Counted from the stretch's first letter, positions 8,313 through 16,370 are shown. The stretch is DNA of 18,124 nt from Rhodobacter sp. (GCA_016704435.1 JADJAB010000030.1:1-18124); one strand, 5' to 3'. Program-made: numbers and translations. Notes: a model not told the origin generated them from the letters alone.

Positions 8313-8352
8313 CCCTCTCGGCAGATTGCTTTGCAATCGCCTGCCGGAACCC
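8313..8352 (+). repeat. Conserved-end hairpin repeat, copy 4, at the OrfA boundary
   Basis: Reads CCCTCTC, a 21-base centre, then CTGCCGGAACCC. The centre contains the perfect stem GATTGC/GCAATC with loop TTT (8324-8338), extended by GGCAG/CTGCC-type pairing with a small bulge. It lies exactly where IS3 OrfA homology ends. Confidence 0.55.
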
Positions 8353-8397
8353 GTCGGGGGCGTCTATAACGTCAACGCCAGATAATGTGAAACTGGC

Positions 8398-9387
8398 CTA
8401 TTCCGGCGACGGATCGGTCCCATAGCGACGACGCCTGGCGCTAATATCCATCAGCCAATCCGCAACGTCGCTGGCGGGGGCGGTTTGCTTGCGCCGCTCT
8501 GGTGTTAGCAGGTAATAGCCGTGATTTGTCCGCACGGCGGACTCGGGAATGGGACGCACCAGCTTGCCGGACTCAAGCAATTGATCCACCAGATGCCCCC
8601 AACCCAGTGCCAACCCCAGCCCATCAATTGCTGCATAGATCGACAGTGGATAGGTGTTGAACAGCATCACATCATCGAAATTAAGTGCCTCGGCCCCTTT
8701 TTGCCCCAACCAAGTGCGCCAATTCATCCATTCGGTATGCGCACTTGCCACCTCGATCAGCGGCAGGCCGGGCAGTTGCGCCAGATCAGTGGCCTCGGGG
8801 TGCTGCGCCAGAAAATCGGGCGAACAGACCGGAAAGATCGTCTCGCCGAACAGCAGGGTCGATTGATAGCCGGGCCAAATGCCATCGCCGCGCAGGATGG
8901 TCAGATCGACGGCGTCCGCCAGACATTCCGCATCATTGTCCGAGGCCAGCAGCATGATTTTCAGATGCGTGTTGGCCTTGCGAAAGGCATGCAGGCGCGG
9001 GGTCAACCAAAGTGCTGCCACCGAATTGGTGGCTGCCAGCACAATCGGGCGTTTGTAGCTTAGGCCGCCCGTGTCATCGGCGGCGGCGCGCAGCATGTCC
9101 AAGGCGGGGGAAATCCGGCTGAGAAACTCGGTTCCCTGTTTCGACAGCGTGATCGAGCGGTGTTTGCGATCAAAGAAAGACAAGCCGAAATGACCCTCAA
9201 GCAATTTGACCTTGCGGGCGATGGCGGTTTCGGAGATGCGCATCTGTTTTGCGGCTGCGGCAAAACTACCCGTTTGCGCCGTTACCTCGAATGCCAAGAG
9301 ATAATCCAATGGTGGCAGAGACTTGCGCCACTTTTCAGGTGTGGCTTCCCCTGTTCTATCAATCATTTGCGCCCCGGATCCGAGCAT
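8398..9387 (-). CDS. LysR family transcriptional regulator (GcvA-like)
   Basis: DNA-binding regulator, probably controlling the divergent transport/demethylation operon that begins 150 bases away. The winged helix-turn-helix is at about residues 27-85 (LLAFEVTAQTGSFAAAAKQM, RISETAIARKVKLLE, LSFFDRKHRSITLS). The effector-binding domain follows, with WLTPRLHAFRKANTHLKIML typical of the GcvA branch. The 329-residue length is slightly above the usual 300. The ATG at 9387 gives an extra N-terminal tail; an in-frame ATG at 9366 preceded by GGGG is an equally plausible start. The gene is intact. Its stop is directly beside IS3 debris, but the C-terminus looks natural. The ligand is unknown; a betaine or a one-carbon intermediate is likely by context. 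Confidence 0.9.
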   Translation of the reverse strand: MLGSGAQMIDRTGEATPEKWRKSLPPLDYLLAFEVTAQTGSFAAAAKQMRISETAIARKVKLLEGHFGLSFFDRKHRSITLSKQGTEFLSRISPALDMLRAAADDTGGLSYKRPIVLAATNSVAALWLTPRLHAFRKANTHLKIMLLASDNDAECLADAVDLTILRGDGIWPGYQSTLLFGETIFPVCSPDFLAQHPEATDLAQLPGLPLIEVASAHTEWMNWRTWLGQKGAEALNFDDVMLFNTYPLSIYAAIDGLGLALGWGHLVDQLLESGKLVRPIPESAVRTNHGYYLLTPERRKQTAPASDVADWLMDISARRRRYGTDPSPE

Positions 9388-9536
9388 CCAACCTACGCGC
9401 CAACGCCCGATTTGCCAACAATTTCTCGCGCCAAGCCCTCACAAAATTCTACGATGATCCGCAACGGGAATGGTCCATGATGCCGAGGTTCCATCTTGCC
9501 GGCCCAGCCGTTCCTCTTTTTCAAAAGGACTTCAGA
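9388..9536. promoter_or_regulatory. Divergent intergenic region between the LysR gene and the importer operon
   Basis: This 149-base region must hold both promoters and the LysR sites. Three GCCAA pentamers occur at 9399, 9414 and 9430, spaced 15 and 16 bases, so they lie roughly on one DNA face every one and a half turns. I see no confident sigma-70 -35/-10 pair and no clear T-N11-A operator. The ribosome site AAAAGGAC at 9523-9530 serves the ATG at 9537. Confidence 0.45.
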
Positions 9537-10478
9537 ATGAACAAATGCGCACTCCTTGCCACCATCTCGGTTCTCGCTCTGTGCAGCAGTTCGGCCTTGG
9601 CCGAAGAAAGTGCCGATCCAATCATCATCCCGATCCACAACTGGTCCAGCCAGATCGTCGATTCCAACGTGGTCGGCCAGATCCTGCAATCGGTCGGCGC
9701 GAATGTCGAATATGTCACCACCGACAGCCAGGCCGTCTACGAATCCATCCGCTTGGGCGACGTGGCGCTTGAGGTCGAGGTTTGGGAAGGCGCCTTTGGC
9801 AAATCCTTCCGCGCCGCACAGGAAAAAGGCGGCATCGTCGATGTGAAAACCATGAACGCCGTAACGCGTGAGGATTGGTGGTATCCAAGCTGGACCAAAG
9901 AGGCATGCCCCGGCCTGCCCGACTACAAAGCCCTGAACGACTGCGCCGCTCTCTTCGCCACCCCCGAAACCGGCGACAAGGGTCGTTTTCTTGGCGGCCC
10001 GGTCGATTGGTTGAAGCATGATCAAGAGCGTGTCGACGCTCTGGGTCTGAATTTCACCGTGGTGAACGCAGGCTCTGCCGCCGCCCTTTGGGCCGAGATC
10101 GCCGCTGCCGAAAAAGACAAAAAGCCGATTGTGTTGTTCAACTGGACGCCAAACTTTGTCGATGCGGTCTGGCCCGGCGAGTTTGTCGAATTTCCGGCAT
10201 GGGAAGACGGCTGTGATGTTGACCCAGCCAAAGGCCCGAACCCCGACAAGGCCTTTGATTGCGGCAACCCGGCCAATGGCTACATGAAGATCGCCGCCTG
10301 GGATGGCATGGAGGCCAAATGGCCCAAAGCCTATGTCGTGCTGCAAAAGGTCGATTTCACCAACGCCCAACTGGCCGAAATGGCCAAGATGGTCGATGTT
10401 GACAACATGGAACCCGAAGACGCCGCCGCCAAATGGCTGGCCGATAACGAAGCCGTCTGGAAGCCCTGGACCGAGTGA
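9537..10478 (+). CDS. Glycine betaine/proline-type ABC transporter substrate-binding protein
   Basis: Periplasmic binding protein of the OpuAC/ProX class, which captures quaternary ammonium compounds. The signal peptide is MNKCALLATISVLALCSSSALA, with cleavage expected after residue 22 before EES. The mature 291 residues contain several Trp/Tyr residues that can form the cation-binding cage (IPIHNWSS, VEVWEGAFGKSF, TREDWWYPSW, VLFNWTPNFVDAVWPGEF). The start at 9537 is chosen because it begins the signal peptide and has AAGGAC at good spacing; a longer open frame upstream runs through the regulatory region and is not coding. First gene of the operon. A strong hairpin separates it from the ATPase gene. 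The exact ligand (betaine, proline betaine, choline, ectoine) cannot be read from sequence. Confidence 0.9.
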   Translation: MNKCALLATISVLALCSSSALAEESADPIIIPIHNWSSQIVDSNVVGQILQSVGANVEYVTTDSQAVYESIRLGDVALEVEVWEGAFGKSFRAAQEKGGIVDVKTMNAVTREDWWYPSWTKEACPGLPDYKALNDCAALFATPETGDKGRFLGGPVDWLKHDQERVDALGLNFTVVNAGSAAALWAEIAAAEKDKKPIVLFNWTPNFVDAVWPGEFVEFPAWEDGCDVDPAKGPNPDKAFDCGNPANGYMKIAAWDGMEAKWPKAYVVLQKVDFTNAQLAEMAKMVDVDNMEPEDAAAKWLADNEAVWKPWTE

Positions 10479-10490
10479 TCCAAACCCCTC

Positions 10491-10513
10491 GGGAAGGCGG
10501 CCTCCGCCTTCCC
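10491..10513 (+). terminator. Strong hairpin between binding-protein and ATPase genes
   Basis: A perfect 10-bp stem GGGAAGGCGG/CCGCCTTCCC with a 3-base loop begins 13 bases after the binding-protein stop and ends 25 bases before the ATPase start. There is no T-run. Such stems in importer operons usually protect or partly terminate the mRNA, so the binding protein is made in excess over the membrane parts. Confidence 0.55.
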
Positions 10514-10538
10514 ACGCCCAAAGTAAGGACAAGAATTG

Positions 10539-11567
10539 ATGTCAGAAGCCCCCGCCATTTCCTGCCGCAATGTCTGGAAGCTGTTCGGACAGTCTCCTGC
10601 TGCCTATCTGGCGGGACTGGAAAAGGGCCGAGATTTTGACGACATCCGCCGCGATGGCTATATCGCAGGCGTGCGCGATGTGTCGGTCGATGTGGCCAAG
10701 GGCGAGCTTTTGGTGGTGATGGGCCTCTCCGGCTCGGGCAAATCAACGCTGGTGCGCTGTATGTCGCGGCTGATCGACGTGACCGGCGGCGAGGTGCAGA
10801 TCGAAGGCCGCGACATCACGCGTATCAATGAGGCCGAACTGATCGATCTGCGCCGCCGCAAGATGGGCATGGTGTTCCAAAGTTTCGGCCTGCTGCCCAA
10901 TCGCACCGTGTTGGACAATGTGGCCTTCCCGCTGGAAATGCGCGGACAGGATCGCCACACCCGCCGGGATCGCGCGATGGAGGTGATCAAGCTGGTGGGT
11001 CTTGAGGGCCGCGAAGACTATTACCCCCGCGAACTCTCGGGCGGCCAGCAACAGCGCGTCGGCATCGCCCGCAGTCTGGCCATCGAGCCCGACATCTGGT
11101 TTCTGGACGAGCCCTTTTCGGCACTGGACCCACTAATCCGCCGCGAAATGCAGGACGAATTCCTGCGTCTGCGCGAAATGCTGGGCAAGACCATCGTCTT
11201 CATCACCCATGATTTCGACGAGGCCCTGCGTCTGGCCGACCGCATCGCCATCATGAAAGACGGGGCCATCGAGCAATGCGACACCCCCGACAAGATCGTG
11301 CTGCATCCGGCGACGCCCTACGTGACCAAATTCACCGAGGTGGTCGAGAAATCCCGCGTCGTCCATGCCCGCGCGCTGGCGCGTCCGCTGAACGGCACCG
11401 TCTTTGAAGGGGCCACCGTCGCGGCGGGTTCCTCAGTGCTGCAACTGGCACGACAATTGGTCAATGAGACCCGCGAGCAACTGCCCGTTGCCGATAAATC
11501 CGGCAAGGTCATCGGCCTGATGAGCCGCCAAGAGGCACTGGACATCCTCTTGGGTGCCGCGCCATGA
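10539..11567 (+). CDS. proV: Glycine betaine/proline ABC transporter ATP-binding protein (ProV-like)
   Basis: Energises import with the adjacent permease; cytoplasmic, membrane-associated. It shows Walker A GLSGSGKST, Q-loop VFQSFGLLPNRTV, signature LSGGQQQRVGIARS, Walker B WFLDEPFSALDP and H-loop ITHDFDEA. The N-terminal insert between VWKLFG and GVRDVSVDVAKGE is characteristic of ProV/OpuAA. The C-terminal 75 residues, ending VADKSGKVIGLMSRQEALDIL, look like a single CBS-type module, which in relatives senses ionic strength. The ATG at 10539 is preferred over the adjoining TTG; AAGGAC lies upstream. At 342 residues it is close to usual. It overlaps the permease start by the ATGA tetranucleotide. 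Confidence 0.93.
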   Translation: MSEAPAISCRNVWKLFGQSPAAYLAGLEKGRDFDDIRRDGYIAGVRDVSVDVAKGELLVVMGLSGSGKSTLVRCMSRLIDVTGGEVQIEGRDITRINEAELIDLRRRKMGMVFQSFGLLPNRTVLDNVAFPLEMRGQDRHTRRDRAMEVIKLVGLEGREDYYPRELSGGQQQRVGIARSLAIEPDIWFLDEPFSALDPLIRREMQDEFLRLREMLGKTIVFITHDFDEALRLADRIAIMKDGAIEQCDTPDKIVLHPATPYVTKFTEVVEKSRVVHARALARPLNGTVFEGATVAAGSSVLQLARQLVNETREQLPVADKSGKVIGLMSRQEALDILLGAAP

Positions 11568-13528
11568 GCGTGGCCATTGCCCCGCGTCGCACCGTTTTCG
11601 GCCTGACGCTTGGCTTCCCCTTGGCGCTGGTGCTACTGGCGGTTCTGGTCGCCTTGCTGAAACCCCTGCTGCCCGAGACGCTGATCCGCGTGCCCCTCAA
11701 TGCCGTGATGCCCTATGACCGCTGGCTGCAAGGCCTCTTCGATTTCATCACCCATGATCTGGGCTTCGGCACCCTGACCCGCTATATCTCGGCAGGGCTT
11801 GAAGTCTTGCTGGACGCCACCGGCAATCTGCTGTTCGGCAAGAACCGCTGGCCCCATATCGGGCCTTTGCCCTGGACATCCGTGGCCGCCGCGATGGCCG
11901 TTCTGGGCTATGCCTTGGGTGGCAAAAAGCTGGCGGCTCTTGCGGGCCTTACCTTTGTCTGGGTCGCGCTGGTCGGCCAATGGGATCTGGCGATGCAAAC
12001 CATGTCGGTCATCGCCGTCGCCGCCCCCTTGGCAATCATGGCCGGGCTTGGCTTGGGCATCCTGTCGTGGAAATCGCGCAGTTTCGAAAAGGCCCTCGCC
12101 CCCATTCTCGCCATCCTGCAAACCTTGCCCTTCTTCACCTACCTTCTGCCCGCCGTGATCTTTTTCAAGGTCGGCCCCACCGCGGGCTGTGTGGCCACAG
12201 CACTTTACGCCCTGCCGCCGATGGTTCTGATGACCACGCTCGGGCTGAAGAAAGTCTCGCCCGAAGTGATCGAGGCCGGACAGATGAGCGGCTCGACCCG
12301 CTGGCAGATGCTGCGCCATGTCTACCTGCCCTCGGCCCGGACCGAGATTCTGGTGGGCGTCAACCAGGCCATCATGCTGTCGCTGGCCATGGTGGTGCTG
12401 ACCGCCTTTATCGGCATGCCGGGGCTGGGCGCGAAACTGCTCTCTTTGATGAACTCCCTGAAACTGGGTCGCAGTTTCGAGATCGGCGTGACCATCGTTC
12501 TGATCGCCATCACGCTGGATCGGCTGTCCAAGGCTTGGGTCGTCAAACAACCACAGCATTTCGAGCGCGGCACGCCTTGGTGGCGGCGCAACATCTACCT
12601 GCTGCTGGCCCTCGGCGTGTTCGCCCTTTTCTGGGCCATTGCGCTGGTCTATCCGCTGGCGGGCGTGATCCCGCGCGGCAAGGATTTGTCGATCGGAACC
12701 CAGATCGACGGGGTTTTCGACATCGTGCTGAACAACCCGGTGCTTGTCGCCGTCACCGGTTGGCTGCGCTGGTTTCTGATCACTTGGGTGCTGATCCCCT
12801 TCCGCGACGGCCTTCTCTGGCTGCCAACCACGGCCGTTCTTTGCGCGATTGCAGCGGTCGGCTATGCCGTAGGCGGGCGCAGATCGGCGCTGCTGGCGGC
12901 AGGCTTTTTTGCCATCGTCGCCGCAACCGGCTGGTGGGATCGCGCCATGATCACACTTTACGCGGTGCTGTCGGCAGTGGTGATTGCCGCCTGTGTTGGC
13001 CTGCCCTTGGGAATTCTGGCCGCGCAAAGGAAACGCTGGGCCGAGCCGATCCTGATCGCCTGCGATACCGCGCAAACCTTCCCCTCTTTCATCTACCTGA
13101 TCCCCGCGATCATGTTTTTCGGCGTCAATGATGTGGCGGTGGTCTTTGCAATCTTCATTTTCGCCACCGTGCCGCTGATGCGCTACACCATCGAAGGCAT
13201 CCGCGCCGTGCCCGAAGAATTGATCGAGGCCGCCGATATGTCGGGCGCCACCCGCTCGCAAAAACTGTGGAAGGTGCAGCTACCGATTGCCCTGCCAACC
13301 ATGGCCGTCGGCTTCAATCAGGCCATCATGTTCGCGTTTTTCATGGTGATCATCGCGGCCTTCATCGGCACGCAAGATCTAGGGCAAGAGTTGCAGAAAA
13401 CCCTCGCCGGGGCCGAACTCGGCAAGAACTTCGTCCTTGGCATCTGCGTCGCGCTTATGGCCTTGGCCTTTGATCATGTGCTGATGAAATGGTCGGCCAA
13501 CCGGCGCAAGATTCTGGGGGTGGGCTGA
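11564..13528 (+). CDS. Betaine-type ABC transporter permease, tandem fused domains (654 aa)
   Basis: Inner-membrane channel. Ordinary ProW/OpuAB permeases carry one BPD_transp_1 domain in about 280-400 residues; this one has two in tandem. Domain 1 has the coupling (EAA) loop at about residue 237 (EVIEAGQMSGSTRWQ) followed by VNQAIMLSLAMVVLTAFIG. Domain 2 has its own at about 555 (ELIEAADMSGATRSQ) followed by FNQAIMFAFFMVIIAAFIG. Both loops keep the E-A and G positions, so one polypeptide can probably serve both ATPase contacts. A hydrophobic N-terminal section and a central linker with further helices (LLALGVFALFWAIALVYPLA) are present. The frame is clean. It starts within the ATPase stop (ATGA), and its stop overlaps the cupin start (TGATG). 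Confidence 0.92.
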   Translation: MSVAIAPRRTVFGLTLGFPLALVLLAVLVALLKPLLPETLIRVPLNAVMPYDRWLQGLFDFITHDLGFGTLTRYISAGLEVLLDATGNLLFGKNRWPHIGPLPWTSVAAAMAVLGYALGGKKLAALAGLTFVWVALVGQWDLAMQTMSVIAVAAPLAIMAGLGLGILSWKSRSFEKALAPILAILQTLPFFTYLLPAVIFFKVGPTAGCVATALYALPPMVLMTTLGLKKVSPEVIEAGQMSGSTRWQMLRHVYLPSARTEILVGVNQAIMLSLAMVVLTAFIGMPGLGAKLLSLMNSLKLGRSFEIGVTIVLIAITLDRLSKAWVVKQPQHFERGTPWWRRNIYLLLALGVFALFWAIALVYPLAGVIPRGKDLSIGTQIDGVFDIVLNNPVLVAVTGWLRWFLITWVLIPFRDGLLWLPTTAVLCAIAAVGYAVGGRRSALLAAGFFAIVAATGWWDRAMITLYAVLSAVVIAACVGLPLGILAAQRKRWAEPILIACDTAQTFPSFIYLIPAIMFFGVNDVAVVFAIFIFATVPLMRYTIEGIRAVPEELIEAADMSGATRSQKLWKVQLPIALPTMAVGFNQAIMFAFFMVIIAAFIGTQDLGQELQKTLAGAELGKNFVLGICVALMALAFDHVLMKWSANRRKILGVG

Positions 13529-13905
13529 TGCCGCAACGCACCATAACCCCAACCCATGCCGCCGCTTTCACGCCCCTGCCCGATCTGGGCTTTGGCGGGG
13601 TTGATGGCTCGATGCTCTGGCACAACCTCACTTATAGCCGCACTTCTGGCACCGGGTCGTATCTGTTGAAAATGGCCCCCGGCGCCTCTTCGGCCCTGCA
13701 CGCCCATGTCGGAGCTGAGGAATTTCTGGTGCTGGAGGGAGAACTGGTCGATTTCGACGGCCAGATTTTCCGCACCGGCGATCATGTGCAATTGGGTGCG
13801 GGCAGTGTCCACACCTCCCTTAGTCCGGCCGGATGCCGCCTGCTGGTTACCCATTGGGGCCGCACGACCTCGGCAAGAGTTTCTGAAATGGAGCCACTGA
13901 ATTGA
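13528..13905 (+). CDS. Small cupin-domain protein (125 aa)
   Basis: Single-domain cupin with a full metal-ligand set: His-x-His in SSALHAHVGAEE, Glu in EEFLVLEG, and the second-motif His in GAGSVHTSLSP, with the typical RTGDHVQLGAG turn. This resembles ChrR/anti-sigma-type or sugar-isomerase-like cupins; the reaction is not known. The ATG at 13528 overlaps the permease stop, and the gene's own stop overlaps the TTG start of the next gene, so it is translationally tied to both. Context suggests handling of a small intermediate or metal in the same pathway. It could also be a non-catalytic sensor. Intact, with no signal peptide. Confidence 0.82.
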   Translation: MPQRTITPTHAAAFTPLPDLGFGGVDGSMLWHNLTYSRTSGTGSYLLKMAPGASSALHAHVGAEEFLVLEGELVDFDGQIFRTGDHVQLGAGSVHTSLSPAGCRLLVTHWGRTTSARVSEMEPLN

Positions 13906-16267
13906 CCGCCCAACCGATCTTTGAACACCCGTTTGAGCGCGCCGGTGTCCGTATCCCCGGCCTGCCGGTTCTGCCCCCTGGGGTCGAACGTCACCCGGTT
14001 CCCGGCGGCGGCAGCCGTGCCGTTGAGGTCTTCAAGGGTGACCGCATCGTCATTCAGGACCGCGAGGGCCTGCAACCGGTGGAAATGGTTTTTTTGCCCC
14101 CGATGGCCGGTCCGATGCCGCGATGATCGGGGCCAAAGGCGGGCGCGATCCCGCTGGCCTGAAATCGGCCCTGCTGCGCGATCCATCCGGCCAAAAGGTG
14201 ATCCGGGCGCTTGAACGTGCCCGCTTCGATCTGGGCCGAGCCGATGGCACCGTAGTTTTCGAGGATGGCTCTCGCGCCGGTGACACCGCCAGTTTCCTTG
14301 CCGCCCAAGATGGTCTCTTGATCGTCTGCGCCGCAGGCGAACCGATGGAGCCCCACACACAATGGGCGCCCACCGAAGTCACCCTCTATATCCACCGCGC
14401 AAATCCCGCCAATGCCATAGACCCCAAGGCGCCGCCCGATCCCCTTGCCACCCCGTTGCGCGATCAGAACATCCGCCCCGGTCAGGCAGTCGCCTATGAG
14501 ATCAAAGCCGGGCAATACATCCAACTTGTCGATGTTCAGGGCCGGGAATGTTCCGATTTCCAAGCCTTCTCGATGCGCGCGCTGGACAAGGGCCTTGAAC
14601 GCGAGATTGACCCCACCACCACACGCTCTCTGATGGGGTCGCTTTATCCGATGCCCGGCCTGCACGCGAAATACTTCTCGGTCGATCACGAACCGCTGGT
14701 CGAGATTATCCAGGATACCATCGGGCGGCACGACACCTTCGGCCTCTCCTGCACCGCCCGCTACTACGAGGATCTGGGCTATCCCGGGCATATCAACTGC
14801 TCTGACAACATGAACGTGGCCCTTGCCGAATTCGGCATGCGCCACCGTGCAGGCTGGCCCGCGATCAACTATTTCTTCAACACCCTGCTTGATGACACCC
14901 ACGCCATCAGCATGGATGACCCTTGGTCGCGCCCCGGTGATTTCGTTCTGCTGCGCGCCCTGACCGATCTGGTCTGCGTGTCCACCGCCTGCCCTTGCGA
15001 TATTGATCCCGCAAACGGCTGGAATCCCACAGATATTCAACTGCGCACTTACTCTGCGGGTGAAGATTTCAAGCGCTCGATAGGATGGCGCAAAACTCCG
15101 GGGGCTGATTTGGAAGAGACTAAAAAGACCGGTTTTCACGATAGCTTTGCCAAACACACGCGCAAATTCGTCGAATACAACGGCTATTGGCTGCCCTCGG
15201 AAATGACCAATCACGGCGCGATTGCCGAATATTGGGCGGCGCGCGAAAAGGCCGTAGTGATGGACCTCTCGCCCTTGCGCAAATACGAGGTCACGGGGCC
15301 GGATGCCGAGGAACTCATGCAATGCTGCGTGACCCGCGACATGAAAAAACTGCCCGTCGGCGGCATCGTCTACACCGCGATGTGCTACCCGCATGGTGGC
15401 ATGATTGACGACGGCACCATCTACCGTTTGGGTGAAATGAACTTCCGCTGGATCGGCGGCAACGACCAATCCGGTCTGCAATTGAAGAAAATCGCGGCCG
15501 AGAAAAACCTAAACGTCTGGGTGCGAGGATCAACCGATCACCATTGTAACATCGCGGTGCAAGGGCCTTTGTCGCGTGAGATTCTGAAAAAGGTAATCTG
15601 GACGCCCCCCGTCCAACCCGACATGGACGAACTCGCATGGTTCCGCCTGACCATCGCGCGGATCGGCGATTTCCATGGGCCCTCAGTGGTGGTCAGCCGC
15701 ACCGGCTATTCCGGCGAATTGGGCTATGAAATCTTCTGCCATCCCAAAGATGCAACCGCCGTTTTCGATGCGGTTTGGGCCGCGGGCGACCCCATGGGCA
15801 TGATCCCCTTGGGCCTGAATGCGCTGAACATCCTGCGGATCGAGGCGGGGCTGATCTTTGCCGGTTCGGAATTTGACGACCAAACCGATCCGTTTGAGGC
15901 TGGCATCGGTTTTGCGGTTCCCCTGAAAGGCAAGACCGATGATTTCATCGGGCGCGCAGCACTTGAAACGCGCAAGGCCAATCCGCAGAGAAAGCTGGTC
16001 GGCCTTGATCTCGAAGGCGGCATCGTCCCAACCCCCGGCGATTGCGTTCATGTTGACAAGCCACAGATCGGAATGGTGACTTCGGCGATCCGCTCGCCAA
16101 TTCTTGGCAAGGTGATCGCCTTGGCCCGCGTCGATGTCACCTATTCAGCCATCGGCACCGAAGTGGAAATCGGCAGGCTTGACGGTGATCAGAAACGTTT
16201 GACCGCCCGTGTAGTGGCCTTCCCGCATTTCGATCCGACAAAAGAGCGCGTCAAAGGTAGTTACTGA
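13902..16267 (+). CDS. DUF1989-aminomethyltransferase (GcvT-like) fusion protein, one frameshift
   Basis: Predicted folate-dependent methyl/aminomethyl transferase joined to a urea-carboxylase-associated (DUF1989) domain. With the repair below it has 788 residues. Residues ~35-165 form a divergent region; ~190-384 form DUF1989, with conserved cysteines in GRECSDFQAF, HINCSDNMN and STACPCDIDPANGW. Residues ~435-785 form the GcvT fold, with the folate-site acidic pair in HGGMIDDGTIYRLG and SRTGYSGELGYEIF. The start is TTG at 13902, overlapping the cupin stop as TTGA. One T is missing from the T-run at 14089-14095; restoring it joins QPVEMVFFAPDGR to DAAMIGAKGGRD. Given the importer, the substrate is probably an N-methylated amine whose methyl is passed to tetrahydrofolate (inference). 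GcvT relatives include dimethylglycine and sarcosine dehydrogenases and the DMSP demethylase. Confidence 0.87.
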
Positions 16268-16320
16268 TCCGTTCTGTCGCTTTGTCACTAGTTGGGTTCT
16301 GCTGCGTTCTCGGTGTAAGA

Positions 16321-16341
16321 CCCCAATTTTGGACGTTGGGG
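16321..16341 (+). terminator. Possible terminator stem after the operon
   Basis: CCCCAA pairs with TTGGGG across a 9-base loop, 53 bases after the DUF1989-GcvT stop. The stem is short and there is no following T-run, so this is a weak call. Confidence 0.25.
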
Positions 16342-16352
16342 CTAGCTGGCCC

Positions 16353-16370
16353 GGTTCTGTCGCAAAGTTT
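16353..16370 (+). repeat. IS6-type terminal-repeat-like sequence, copy 1
   Basis: GGTTCTGTCGCAAAGTTT resembles the terminal inverted repeats of IS6/IS26-family elements (GGCTCTGTTGCAAA type). A related copy lies at 16450-16467 in the same orientation (15 of 18 bases). No IS6 transposase lies between them. Confidence 0.4.

Noticed and set aside
9249..9536. N-terminal extension of the binding protein
   Set aside because: The open frame continues upstream, but it would run through the LysR gene and promoter and bury the signal peptide; the start at 9537 has a good ribosome site.
9393..10532. 379-residue minus-strand open frame
   Set aside because: Antisense to the binding-protein gene with its signal peptide and ribosome site; Gly/Phe-rich with no domain.
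11633..13261. Long open frame on the minus strand opposite the permease (542 residues)
   Set aside because: It is antisense to a well-supported fused permease, is rich in Gly/Gln/His/Asp without any family motif, and arises from the codon bias of the real gene.
14054..15481. 475-residue minus-strand open frame
   Set aside because: It lies fully opposite the DUF1989-GcvT gene, whose domains and cysteines are clear; no recognisable motif on the opposite strand.
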